A DNA stretch of 64,000 bases from assembly GCA_947561395.2 (NCBI GenBank), contig OX387188.1, forward strand, positions 40,419,942-40,483,941, read 5' to 3'. Shown in pieces: positions 23,550 through 33,575 of this stretch (positions are counted from its first letter, which is position 1; each line of letters begins with the position of its first letter). The position numbers and the translations under genes were made by a program. The notes beneath the pieces were generated by a model. The model did not search any database, was not told where the DNA came from, and worked only from the letters and a program-made list of their open reading frames with translations. This stretch comes from Buxus sempervirens (lineage: Eukaryota > Streptophyta > Magnoliopsida > Buxales > Buxaceae).

Positions 23550-24653
23550 ATGGAGGGAGAGAATGGAATCCGTCGCCCAAATTTTCCCTTACAGTTGCTA
23601 GAGAAGAAGGAGGATGAGGTTTGCTCGAGCTCCGGCTATTCGTCGCTGGCGATAACAGCCCAAACAAGCACGATCGGTTCAAATTCGATTGCCCAATCAA
23701 TCGAGCCCTCGAAGAAGCCACCACCAAAGAGGACTTCAACCAAGGACAGGCATACCAAGGTTGATGGTCGAGGACGTCGCATACGTATGCCTGCAATGTG
23801 TGCTGCTAGGGTGTTTCAGTTGACTAGAGAGCTCGGCCACAAATCCGACGGTGAGACAATCGAGTGGTTGCTCCAGCAGGCTGAGCCGGCGGTGATTGCT
23901 GCCACCGGTACTGGTACAATTCCGGCCAATTTCACATCCCTTAACATATCTCTTCGTAGTTCAGGCTCGAGTATGTCAGCCCCATCTCAGCTAAGAACTG
24001 CGTATTTCAATCCTAACTTCACGGCTCCGGCACCATTAAGGATCGATGACTCGCAACGTCGAATTCTGTTCCCTGGTGTTGGTCTGTCATCTGAGAGTAC
24101 CAACTCAACACTCCTGAACTTCAATTCTAACAGTACTAATCCCATGTTACAAGCAAAGCAGGAGATGAGAGAGCCGTGTCTAGATATGTCAGAGACAGAC
24201 ACGAGTTTAGGGAGAAAGCGTCGACCGCAGGATCAAGATCCATCACAACATCAAATGGGAAGCTACTTGCTGCCATCTGGCTCTGGTGCAATTCCGGCGA
24301 ACCATGGTCAGATCCCGGCGACTCTTTGGATGGTTAGTAATCCTAGCAACCAAGTGATGAGTGGTGATCCTATATGGACATTCCCTTCTGTTAATAACGC
24401 GATGTATAGGGGAACCATGTCAAGTGGACTACATTTTATGAATTTACATACTCCAATGGCGCTTTTGCCCGGCCAGCAGTTGGGTCCCGGTGTTGGTGGT
24501 AGTGGTGGGATGAGTGAGGGGAACTTGGGCATGCTCGCCGCACTCAACGCTTTCCGGTCAATTCCCGGCACCGAGGCTCCTGAGCATCGGACAAGCGAGG
24601 CCCATCCACATCAAGGAGGAGATGATCGTCATCACACGAGCCACCACTCATAG
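23550..24653 (+). CDS. TCP15: Class I TCP transcription factor, TCP15/TCP14-like
   Basis: Single-exon gene of 367 residues. The start is taken at the ATG of [10 protein letters not shown] (23550), because the codon further upstream in frame is not ATG. The TCP basic helix-loop-helix domain spans about residues 62-120: basic part [17 protein letters not shown], then helices ending [16 protein letters not shown]. It is the class I form, with the short basic region and the conserved cysteine in PAMCAARVF that is known to be redox-sensitive in class I TCPs. The N-terminal [10 protein letters not shown], the [22 protein letters not shown] block and the C-terminal IWTFPSVN and SGLHFMN blocks match the TCP14/TCP15 group. 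It is nuclear and binds GTGGGNCC-type sites. In Arabidopsis these factors control cell proliferation, germination and gibberellin/cytokinin responses. The histidine-rich tail is typical. Orthology to TCP15 rather than TCP14 is by likeness only. Confidence 0.94.
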   Translation: MEGENGIRRPNFPLQLLEKKEDEVCSSSGYSSLAITAQTSTIGSNSIAQSIEPSKKPPPKRTSTKDRHTKVDGRGRRIRMPAMCAARVFQLTRELGHKSDGETIEWLLQQAEPAVIAATGTGTIPANFTSLNISLRSSGSSMSAPSQLRTAYFNPNFTAPAPLRIDDSQRRILFPGVGLSSESTNSTLLNFNSNSTNPMLQAKQEMREPCLDMSETDTSLGRKRRPQDQDPSQHQMGSYLLPSGSGAIPANHGQIPATLWMVSNPSNQVMSGDPIWTFPSVNNAMYRGTMSSGLHFMNLHTPMALLPGQQLGPGVGGSGGMSEGNLGMLAALNAFRSIPGTEAPEHRTSEAHPHQGGDDRHHTSHHS

Positions 24654-25049
24654 ATCAATCACTCATGTATGGCTTGATGTTGTTTTGTTAATTTTCGTCC
24701 AAAGATATCTATATATGTATATGTCCACTTCCACACACGTTCCTTTGATTTCTCCTAATTTGTCATTAATATTCCACTTTTCTGGGCGAGTGCTAAGAAT
24801 TTTAGGGTTTGAAGACAAAATTTAACACGGGTATTGGCTGGTTTTGCGAAGTCTGCGGGGATATTTCTAAACACCATCTTCATACTAGTGTTTCTTAATT
24901 ATTTTCATTGTTGTTTGTAATATGCGTTCCGGGTTAGGGATTCGAGAAGAAACTAAAACGCGCTTACTGTTAAACCTCATTTCTAACTCACTCTGGTTTC
25001 TATGGGCTGAAGCTTAATTAGTCTATCCATATATACATTGATCAAATAG

Positions 25050-25052
<3 letters not shown>

Positions 25053-25089
<37 letters not shown>
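25053..25089. repeat. (TC)n microsatellite
   Basis: About 18 uninterrupted TC units, roughly 400 bp downstream of the TCP stop codon. Confidence 0.95.
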
Positions 25090-25091
<2 letters not shown>

Positions 25092-25286
25092 ACTCAGGTG
25101 TGTGAGAAATACTTCTCAATTTATGGTTATATAACTCGATGACTCAGAGAGATAAAACAGTTTTCTGCATTATTCTACTATATAAAACCTAAATTCATAT
25201 TGAATGTTGGCCTCTTCCATGCTTGTTATCTTAAGTTAGTACACTGGCTAGTGGTAGGAAGAAGGGAACCAACTGTTCTTTCAGCT

Positions 25287-25613
25287 TCAGATTGTGAGCC
25301 CCAGTTGCCGGTTAAAGCTTAGAACCACTACTGCATCACCAACAGGAGGATTATTCCTTTTTCTACTTTGCGTAGTTCCAGTGGGTGTCTTCAATACTCT
25401 AAAAGGTACAGGCTGTTTCGATTGCTCATACCATGATGATCCTTGGCCACAGAAAGCGAGCCTAGATATTTCTCCTCTATGACAGTTAAGATCATCAGAT
25501 GCCGTGCTGTGGTTGCTTGTGCTTTGTGTGCGTGTGGTGCCAAGCTCCCAGCATGCATGATGGGCCTTCTGTAAGAGTAGTAAATTAAGGTCTTTTGTTG
25601 GGATCTGCCGCAG
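25287..25613 (-). other. Unrecognised open frame, possible exon
   Basis: A 109-codon minus-strand frame without an in-frame ATG after the upstream stop. Its composition looks protein-like (for example QKAHHACWELGTTRTQ and SKQPVPFRVLKTPTG) rather than low-complexity, so it could be an exon or a gene relic. I do not recognise the family, and no partner exon was identified. Confidence 0.25.
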
Positions 25614-28600
25614 CAACTCTATTCATGCGGTGAAGTGGATTTCTTTTTGCTTGTAATTCTAACCCAAGACAAAGAATATTTATACCCTCTTTTTTTCTTT
25701 TTTTGACAGAATATTTTGTAGTTTATTCAACCAGAATCATGATTGCAACCTAACATATCCCTGGCACAGATAGGAAATATTATAGTAAGGATAAGATTCT
25801 GAATATATTTTATTTCTTCTTTTTTGCATTGTGGGGTGGGTAGATGGAGACATGGAGTGGTGGTATTAGATTTTGAGGTGCGAATTCAAAGTTAGTTGCA
25901 GTCTGGCATTAAGGAATCTGCAACATAATTTCATTGATGAAACTAAAAACATATCCAACAATAAATTTGGATGCTGTATTTAGCAAGTGAAGCTATTATT
26001 TTTCATTCTCATGAATTAATGGTTTCAAATTCTGTCATAATTGAAAACAGTTCTGGGTCTCCTTGGTACAGACTACGAATTCTGCACATGGGTGTGGTTC
26101 TGAACCATCGAAACAAAGGTCCCACATCTGATAAAATGTTTGTATGTTTACAATCAGTTTCACAGATCATAAAAGCCAGTTATGTAACTGTGTTCTCTTT
26201 GACAGTCAAGAAAGGCATCATGAAATTAACACATGGGATGTCAATTTAGAAATAAAGAGAGTTACCAGATGCTTGGGAGCTTTCAATACTGCTAAGTTTG
26301 GACCAGTAGATATCCCAGCTGGCTGGCTTCTACCAGCGGAGACATTACAATTATAATTATATATAGATATATAGATATATATGTAGACATAATGGGACTA
26401 CACGTTCCCTCTATTTGCCTTGAAATTTAATTTTTTAAACTTTCCATATAATCTTTCTGTACTACATTTGCAAGAAGTTCTGAAAGTGGTCAGAAAGAAA
26501 TAAAGGAACGGTTGGATCGACCAAATTGTAGGGCCAAAGCCTTTAATGCCTTCATAATTCATAACTATGATGCATTGGTACAATTCCATACTCGTTAACA
26601 TTCTGAGAATCTGAAGATGTTCTCCTTTTATTTTTATTTTTTTGGGTTAGCTAAATTTCTTATCACAGAATAAGAGAAAATAGATTAATTATCAAGTTGA
26701 TTTTGTTCTAATAATTCTATTACATGGTCCTTGTTATTATTGCTAACATAAATGTAGTATAGGAGCTAAGGGGTTATGTAAGTTAACTAAATTTTGAGTG
26801 TTTGAGAGAAATGCAGCTTTAGTTATTATAATGATTTCAATGGTAGATGAAATTAAGTTGCCTTGCTGTGCACTTCCTGGTAAATCCGATGACTGTTGAT
26901 TTGGTTCTGAACCCTTTAATTATAGCGGCAACTGACAAAATACCTTAGCACATAAGACTACTACGATATTTTAATCTTAAGCATATTGTTATGATTAATT
27001 TAGGAATGATGGTGGCTAAGCCCATGAGTGTCTTCATGTTTGATACAATATCACAGGCTTTGGCTTCATGATCTGTGACGTAAACAGAAGTTTAACACCG
27101 GTTCTAGCTGCTCAAGCTAACTCATTAAAACATCATTGATGGCGGTACCATGATGATTCGTTACATATAGCACTATCTGGTTTTTGAGTTCTTTAAAGTG
27201 AAGAATACTGGTGGGATTTGTAGCCAGACAGACTTGTTGCACATAGTAGAATCAACCTACATGCTCGTAGGGTGTTTCATTGGAAGTCTGATAAGCTAGT
27301 TGGCTCGTATCTGGCTCCAAATCTATCATATCTAAAAGTAACTTAGACCCAAACCTCAAATCTGATTGCAGATTTATATGAAAGGCTTTTGATTCTTATT
27401 TTAGAGGAACCCACCAAGCTCTCTCTCTCTCACAACCTCAAACGTGAAATTAGATTAGGCATATATAAATGGCCTACTTACCAAATATATATAAGGATGG
27501 CCTATGCTTCTTATTTTGTAGGAACTGACCACCTGTGTTTGTGCTTGTGTTAATATTTCGTTAATTCCAACTGTTTTTCCGTCTCTTGTGTTTTGCTTTC
27601 TTTCACAGCATCTCATCTCGTGGAACTCTCTCTCCACAACTAAAGGGAGTACTGACGCCACGGATGTATTGGATGGGAGCCAATATTTGGGAAATAAAAT
27701 GCCGAGACTGGGTTAGTTGGTAAGACGCACTGGATTAGAATCTGGCGTAGTCACTTGGCAGTTTATTTTGGGAGATGAAATCGTCTGCAATTTGCACTAC
27801 AAAAATGAGGAGAATTAGCGGCGGTAAGTTAAATCCCGCCGCTAAAAGCACTATTACCGGCGGTAAAGGCACTTCCCACCCCTAAAAATTAATCTACCAT
27901 TTTTTCGTTCGAAAATTTTATGGCGCGAATTTTTTGAATGCGAAATAGCCTTTAGCGGCGGTACGTACTGCCGCTATATTAAGTTTTACCAGCGGTAACA
28001 TATCTACTGTCGGCAACAAGTTGGCGGTAAGCTCTCGAAAAAAAAAAAACTTATTCCCGGCGGTACGAGTCCGTCGGTAATAACACTTTTAGTGGCGGTA
28101 AGCACATTACCGCCCCTAAAAACCGACTTTCACAGGCAGTGCGATCTTTCCCGCCCCTAAAACCCATATAATAAAAAATGAAAAATTACTTTTAGCGGCC
28201 GTACACTCATTACCGCCCCTAAAAGTCCCTTTTAGGGGCCGTAAACCTATTACCGCCCCTAAAAGCCATATATTAAAAAGCGAAAAAACTACTTTTAGCG
28301 GCGGTAAGCTTGTTAGCGCCCCTAAAAGTCCATTTCTTAAAAAAAAGGAAAATGACTTTTAGGGGTAGTAATCGACCTCCCACCCCTAAAAGCAGACTTT
28401 TAGGGGCTGTAAACCTATTACCGCCCCTAAAAGCCATTTATTAAAAAAAGAAAAATTATTTTTAGCGACGGTAAGCCATTTAGGGGTTGTAAGGCCATTA
28501 CCATATGAGGTTATTACCGGCGGTTGTTAAAACCGCCGTTAATAACCCGATAACACATTATTTATCGGCGGTTAAACTGCCGGTAAAGAACTTCAATTTT

Positions 28601-28843
28601 AAAAAAAAAATGCAACTACTACTGGAAGGAAAAAAATTAAGAGAGAGAAATCGACTTTTAGGGGCGGGAAGCTACCGCCGGTAAAAGCAAAAGCGGGAAT
28701 TTTCCCGCGTTCCAAATGAAATGAATTTTGGTTTGACTTTTAGGGGTGGTAAGCTACCGCCGCTAAAAGTTAAAGTGCCAATTTTCAAATTTTATTCAAC
28801 TTGTAGCGACGGTAAGCTTGTTACCGCCCCTAAAAGTCTCTTC

Positions 28844-28850
28844 TATAAAT
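28844..28850 (+). promoter_or_regulatory. TATA box inside the CACTA element
   Basis: TATAAAT directly after the last left-side subterminal motif, followed about 25-60 bases later by a CT-rich leader and a GT donor-like site at 28910. It fits the leftover transposase promoter of an En/Spm-type element. Activity is not shown by the sequence. Confidence 0.5.
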
Positions 28851-29017
28851 ACGAACCGAACCTCTTCTTGTCTCTTTCTTCGGTCTTTCTTCTTGCAATC
28901 CAACTACAGGTATGCATTTCTTTTTACCCATTATTTATATCTTCGTTTCTTTTTTGCAAATTTACTCTCTCACTAACATGTTGGTCTTTCTCTCTCTACA
29001 GATTTCTTCCAAGGTCT

Positions 29018-29036
29018 CACCCTCTCTCTTTCTCTA

Positions 29037-29069
<33 letters not shown>

Positions 29070-29123
29070 ATTTCTACCTCTCTTTCTCACTCTCTCTATC
29101 TCTATCTCTCTCTATCCCTATCT

Positions 29124-29184
<61 letters not shown>

Positions 29185-29192
29185 TCTATCTA
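29018..29192. repeat. CT-rich microsatellite within the CACTA element
   Basis: Almost uninterrupted CT dinucleotides with TAT and TCC interruptions. They create long artificial Ser/Leu-rich frames in two phases, which are not genes. Confidence 0.95.
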
Positions 29193-29525
29193 AATATCTC
29201 TGTTGCTGAACGATGGCAGGAAATTTTTTTAATATAGTTTTTAGCAGCGGTAATGCCCGCCGGTAAAGGTCGTTAATTTATTTTTTATTTACTTTTTAGC
29301 GGCGGTAATTACCACCGGTAAAAATCGTTAATTTACCGGTGGTATTGTTCCGACGGTAATGACCTAGAAATAGCGGCGGTAAGAAAATGACCACCGCTAA
29401 AACCTTTACCGTCAGCATTGCTTGGGGCGGGAGTCCTTACCGCCGGTAATAGTATTACCGGCGGTACTTGTATATTTACCGGTGGTACCCTACCGCCAGT
29501 AAAAAGTTGCTTTTTTGTAGTGTTG

Positions 29526-30841
29526 AGCCTGAATTGGCTCTTGGTAAGTATTTTTTACCTTTTTTAGATGCTTTAGGTAAGACGGACTTAGAAAAACACT
29601 AATCGTGCTACACATGGAAGCATCCCACTTCAAGAGCATAACCCAGCATAGCCCATTTAGGGTTAGTTCACATGGAATCCTCTGTGTCGTTTCTTTTATC
29701 ACTATATATATTGTTACCACCAATCAAAACAAGATGAAATCACTTGCAATTATTGCCTGCATTGGATACTGTTATTGGCGTGTGATGTTGTCATGTCGAG
29801 CATCTCGCGATTAATATTTTTTTTGGAGTATGTTGTATGTTTCATGTGGGGCCCACTCGAAAAACACTGACCCAGGATGGTCTAACCCAGGATGGTCTAC
29901 ATAGCAGCATCTCATGCTAATCAATGTCGAGGAAAATTACAAGAGTTTGTCTGTCTCCTCTGCATAATGCTACCAGTGGTGTTACCCCTCCGTTGGCGTA
30001 CGAGAAGCTCCTAGTGGAGCAAGGAGGTTGGAGCAGCATAGATGCTGGAAAAAGAGCAGACAATTTGAACACGGTTCCGACATACCCCAGTGCCTAGACC
30101 ACCTCTTCTACTCGTGCATTGTCTAGTGACAAATCAAATAACCGGAAAAATGAGCGATTGGTCTTGCAAGGTCACACTTCACAAGAGACATCACAGAGGA
30201 TATGAACTCGAAGAAATCCATCCCTTAATTAGATATACTTCTGCAAATGCAACGCTAGGCATCCCCTCTTGGCTACCAACTAAATTTGCCACACATTTAA
30301 AAGAGCTATACATTAATTGTTTAAATTTAGCATGATTCTAGTAAATCTATAAAAAAACTATTGAAAAAAATTTAAAGAGATGTTGAGTTCTTATATTCGA
30401 AGAAATCTGATATGTAGGTCCTTATAAAGCCCCTATAAATAAAAATAAAATTAAGAGAGAGAAAAAAGGGTATTAAAACTAAGGTTGTTCAGGTGACCGG
30501 CCCAAACTTGGTCATGCAATTGTTGACCATAGGGTGGGCTAGGATTGATCTTTAAAAGCTTGAAAATTTTTAGATAGGCTTGGTCAGAAAAAGGAAATTT
30601 CGGGGCCTAGCCTAGCCTAGCCCGAATTTTAACTTTTTAATTGGTTTTTAATTACTATTTAATAATTATTTTCTTTTCTAGCCCTAACCTACTTATATAT
30701 GCTCCACAAGTCTTCTCTCTTCCATCTCTTGTTCAAATTGCCGATACTTTTTGTTAGCATCCTAAAGTTTTTTTTTAAATTATCATAAAAATAAAAGATC
30801 AATGGTTTGCCTCCTTTTGAAATATAAAGTTAGATGTCTAA
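29526..30841. other. Intergenic, possible hAT-like left half
   Basis: No gene was seen. From about 30484 (aggttgttcaggtgaccggccc) the sequence has GGGC/GCCC-rich text like a hAT end. A loosely matching complement lies near 31930-31965, beyond the PIF-like element, so that element may have inserted into an older transposon. Boundaries could not be set. Confidence 0.3.
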
Positions 30842-31807
30842 GAGGCCTTTTGGTAACTTTTTTTTAAAAACAGTTTGAAAACTAAAATCAGTTCCAACTG
30901 TTTTTTGGGTTTTTGAAAACAAGTGACAAAAAACCCATTTGGTAACAATCACTGTTTTTTGGGTTTTTAAAAACAAGTGACAAAAAACCCGTTTGGTAAC
31001 AATTGATAAAAAAAACGATTCAAGTTTTCAAAATCAACACAAATATGTTTGGAAAGTCATAATGCAAAAACTTATTTTCGCATTTCTTTGAAATAAATTG
31101 GTTGAGGCATTTTTACAAACATGAAGCATGCAGTGTTTAATGAACAAATTTATTAACAGCCAATAGCATCCTTTCTTCCAAAAATGCCATAACAAGGGGA
31201 GTAAGAGGATCTGAAAATGCCTCCCAAAATCATGGTAAAGATACCCAAAGGAATACAACATCTTGAATCTTCAAGAACTGAAAGATAAGGGGGCTCTCGC
31301 CCGTTCAAATTAAGAAGAAATTAAATTTCATCACCAATATTCCCCAGTTACTAGCTAGTTAGAGAGAGGATACTGATGGATGCAATCGAGCCAGGGGTTC
31401 CTGGCAGGCCTCTTCACATGGCGCAGCGGTCGCCAAACAACGATGTTGCACTTGAATCCAGATCCGAATGCAAGTTGCCACACACGGTCACCCCGTCGCA
31501 CTCTCTGCTTTGTTTCCAAGTAAGCCAACTCGTACCATATACTGCTATTGGATGTGTTTCCACACAAGGTGATTGTCGAATGATCAGAGAATGGAATCGA
31601 GGAGAAAAGGATAAGGATATTACAAAAATGCCACTGAAAAATGGTTCGTGGTTTCTAAAAACTGAAAATTCCAGTTTTTAAAAACGGGTTGTTTTTTAGA
31701 CTGTGTTTTTGAAAAACCATTTGAAAACTATTTAAACCAAATATGATTTCGGTTTTTTGTTTTTAAAAACAGAAAAACAGTGTTTGAAAACGTTACCAAA
31801 CACCATC
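30842..31807. mobile_element. PIF/Harbinger-like non-autonomous element carrying a KCS fragment
   Basis: The left end GAGGCCTTTTGGTAAC and right end GATGGTGTTTGGTAAC (complement) form inverted repeats, and TAA flanks both ends (30839-30841 and 31808-31810). Inside each end are runs of tttttaaaaacag...gtttgaaaac text in mirrored orientation. The interior includes two near copies of ggtaacaat...gggttttt.aaaacaagtgacaaaaaaccc (30890-31010). It also holds a piece of a 3-ketoacyl-CoA synthase gene on the minus strand. No transposase is seen. Confidence 0.65.
31355..31600 (-). pseudogene. 3-ketoacyl-CoA synthase C-terminal fragment, captured
   Basis: A minus-strand frame ends at a TAG (31355-31357) and reads [18 protein letters not shown], then [20 protein letters not shown], then [11 protein letters not shown]. 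This is the very C-terminus of the plant KCS family, the condensing enzymes of very-long-chain fatty acid elongation in the ER (about 490-530 residues). The catalytic asparagine (GNTS) is kept, but the cysteine and histidine regions and the membrane segments are absent. About 75-80 residues remain and no start codon is present. It sits wholly inside the PIF-like element, so it is best read as a transduplicated fragment. Confidence 0.8.
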
Positions 31808-32099
31808 TAAATGATTATTAATGAGCGGGCTTGAGTATTTATGTGTCTTATTGAACAGACTTGGTCATTAACTCACAAGCCCAATCATTAGGTTGGGTGG
31901 GCTTGGACAAATACCATATCACTTATATGTTACCTCTGCCCGCCCGAGCCGTTGGAGCACCATTGGATAGGCCAAGGACCATAACATGATAAAATTTTGA
32001 CTCAGTTTAGTTTGGAAAGAAGGGAGGACCCAGCCCACAAAAGCGCCCTAACTTGCGGGCGTCTAGAATTGGTGAAGGCGGGCTTCGACCCAAGTCTCG

Positions 32100-33575
32100 A
32101 ACGACATCCCGAGACTTTACCGGTAGAACAGACGGCTCTTCTTTCGTCGGCAGCTCTTCTCTCTTCCCGTCCAAATTTCTTTTCTCTTCCGCTCTGGGTA
32201 GATTTTGAGAAGTTCAAGGTACGTTCTCCCACATTTATTTCTACAAGATCATACATTTTTCTGGCAATCTTTCAGTACTTCTTTTCTATTGAATACTATC
32301 CCACGGAGAGATATTTTAAACAGTTTTCTCCTTTAATCTATTAAGCAAAATATCTATTTGGATTGAACCAGGACTTGGTTACCGCATTCATCGCCTGATT
32401 TCGTGCAGTTTTAAATTTCATTTTTGCCCTAATTTTTTTCTTGGACTTTTATGAGATTGACGTATAGAGGATCATTTTATTTCTGTTCATATTAGAGAAA
32501 ATGGAATATCTTGCGGAAATGGAATGCACATTTGCTGAATCGAAAAACTAGATTTGCCGCAATTTATTGTCCGCCATTTTAATCGATCAGTCGTCATTGC
32601 CACCTTTTCCTATGTTTAATGGCTAATTTTGTTCTATTTAGTTAGGTTCGGCGCATCATGGAATATGGAAATCTTGAAGTGATGTTTTCAGTGGTTCTTA
32701 GGGAATTTTATTGTTGTCATCTGTCATGCTGAAGCTGGAGAACTAATATGAGAAGCTGAGCGTGATATAAGAGGTTCCTGATTCATTGGCTGACAATGTC
32801 AATTTAGTATTGCAGAAAACAATTAGCAGGTTAGTGGCTAACAATGTCCAATTATACCATTAGGTATAGAAGCATCATTTCAGTAGCTTCTCCTGTTGTG
32901 ATCGGAATGCAGAATCTAAGTTGTCCCAGATTTGATTCCATTTAAAATGATTGTCTTATATCTCATCAGTAAAAGATGGTTATGATTATATTCACCAACT
33001 TACTTTCTGCTGTCAATTGAGCAGGAGAAAATGTACAATTATAATTACCAAATTAATTTCTAATTATAACTAAAAGATGGCTAGCGAAAATGGTTTCAAG
33101 TGACTATTGTCCTTGCATTTCACTGCACGGATCAATTTGTATCTATGCCACTGATGATCTTTCAAATTTTTGACTACTTGGAAGGTTATCAAAGAGAGGT
33201 AGAGAAAAAGGGGGTAGCAAACTTATTAAATTGCAGGAGGCCTAAATTTTTGGTTGTTTCAAATTGGAGTTTTTAAATATTTTGATCAGAAACAACTTCA
33301 CTTCAGCCTTATTTTGTTAGCAAATTGAAGGGGCCTCAAATTTTTGTCTGTTCCATATTGGAGTTTCTAAAGTGCTTGATGAGACAGAACTTCATTTTTG
33401 CCTCCCTTGTAATGGAGTAGATGAAGGAATTAACTTTTTGTCTTCAAGCACAGAACTTGCTGAGAGGTTTTTTTATGGGGCAAATTTGGACATTGTCTTG
33501 CCATCTTCCAGAGTTTCTATGTTTTTCCAATGGATTCCGTTCTACACAAGGAGAGAACCTAATATCACTTCATGA
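32100..33575 (+). promoter_or_regulatory. 5' leader region of the PRAF gene
   Basis: Pyrimidine-rich sequence at about 32120-32217 ends gttcaag followed by a consensus gtacg donor. This suggests a non-coding first exon and a leader intron before the coding start at 33576. A second leader exon may begin after the tcttccag acceptor near 33510. A short frame (ATG at 33572, Met-Asn-Gly-stop) overlaps the chosen start. Leader exon limits are inferred, not proven. Confidence 0.4.

Larger units (their letters stand above)
24654..27794. other. Intergenic region downstream of the TCP gene
   Basis: Holds the TCP 3' end, a (TC)n microsatellite, one unrecognised minus-strand frame (25287-25616) and TA-rich repeats (26353-26385). 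A tRNA-like phrase near 27710-27750 (ttagttggtaagacgc) lacks a matching T arm. No other gene could be supported. Confidence 0.4.
27795..29522. mobile_element. CACTA (En/Spm-like) transposon, internally deleted
   Basis: Begins CACTACAAAAA and ends TTTTTTGTAGTG, the diagnostic CACTA termini. It is flanked by the 3 bp duplication TTG on both sides (27792-27794 and 29523-29525). Subterminal regions are packed with a motif of the type TTTTAGGGGCGGTAA and its complement. The exact word CGCCCCTAAAA occurs seven times between 28111 and 28840, and many degenerate copies fill both ends. In CACTA elements such motifs bind the TNPA-type protein. A TATA box (28844-28850), a pyrimidine-rich leader and a possible small intron (28910-29001) lie inside, then an ATG at about 29213. 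No transposase remains, so this is a deletion derivative. Confidence 0.9.

Noticed and set aside
27706..27760. Possible tRNA gene (ttagttggtaagacgc)
   Set aside because: Only an A-box-like phrase is present; acceptor and T arms do not pair.
28100..28840. Regularly recurring motif that could suggest a CRISPR-like array
   Set aside because: Repeats occur in both orientations with irregular spacing and lie between CACTA ends; this is a transposon subterminal array in plant DNA.
28721..29209. Long Ser/Leu-rich frames on the plus strand
   Set aside because: They are translations of the CT microsatellite inside the CACTA element, open in more than one phase, with no protein-like content.
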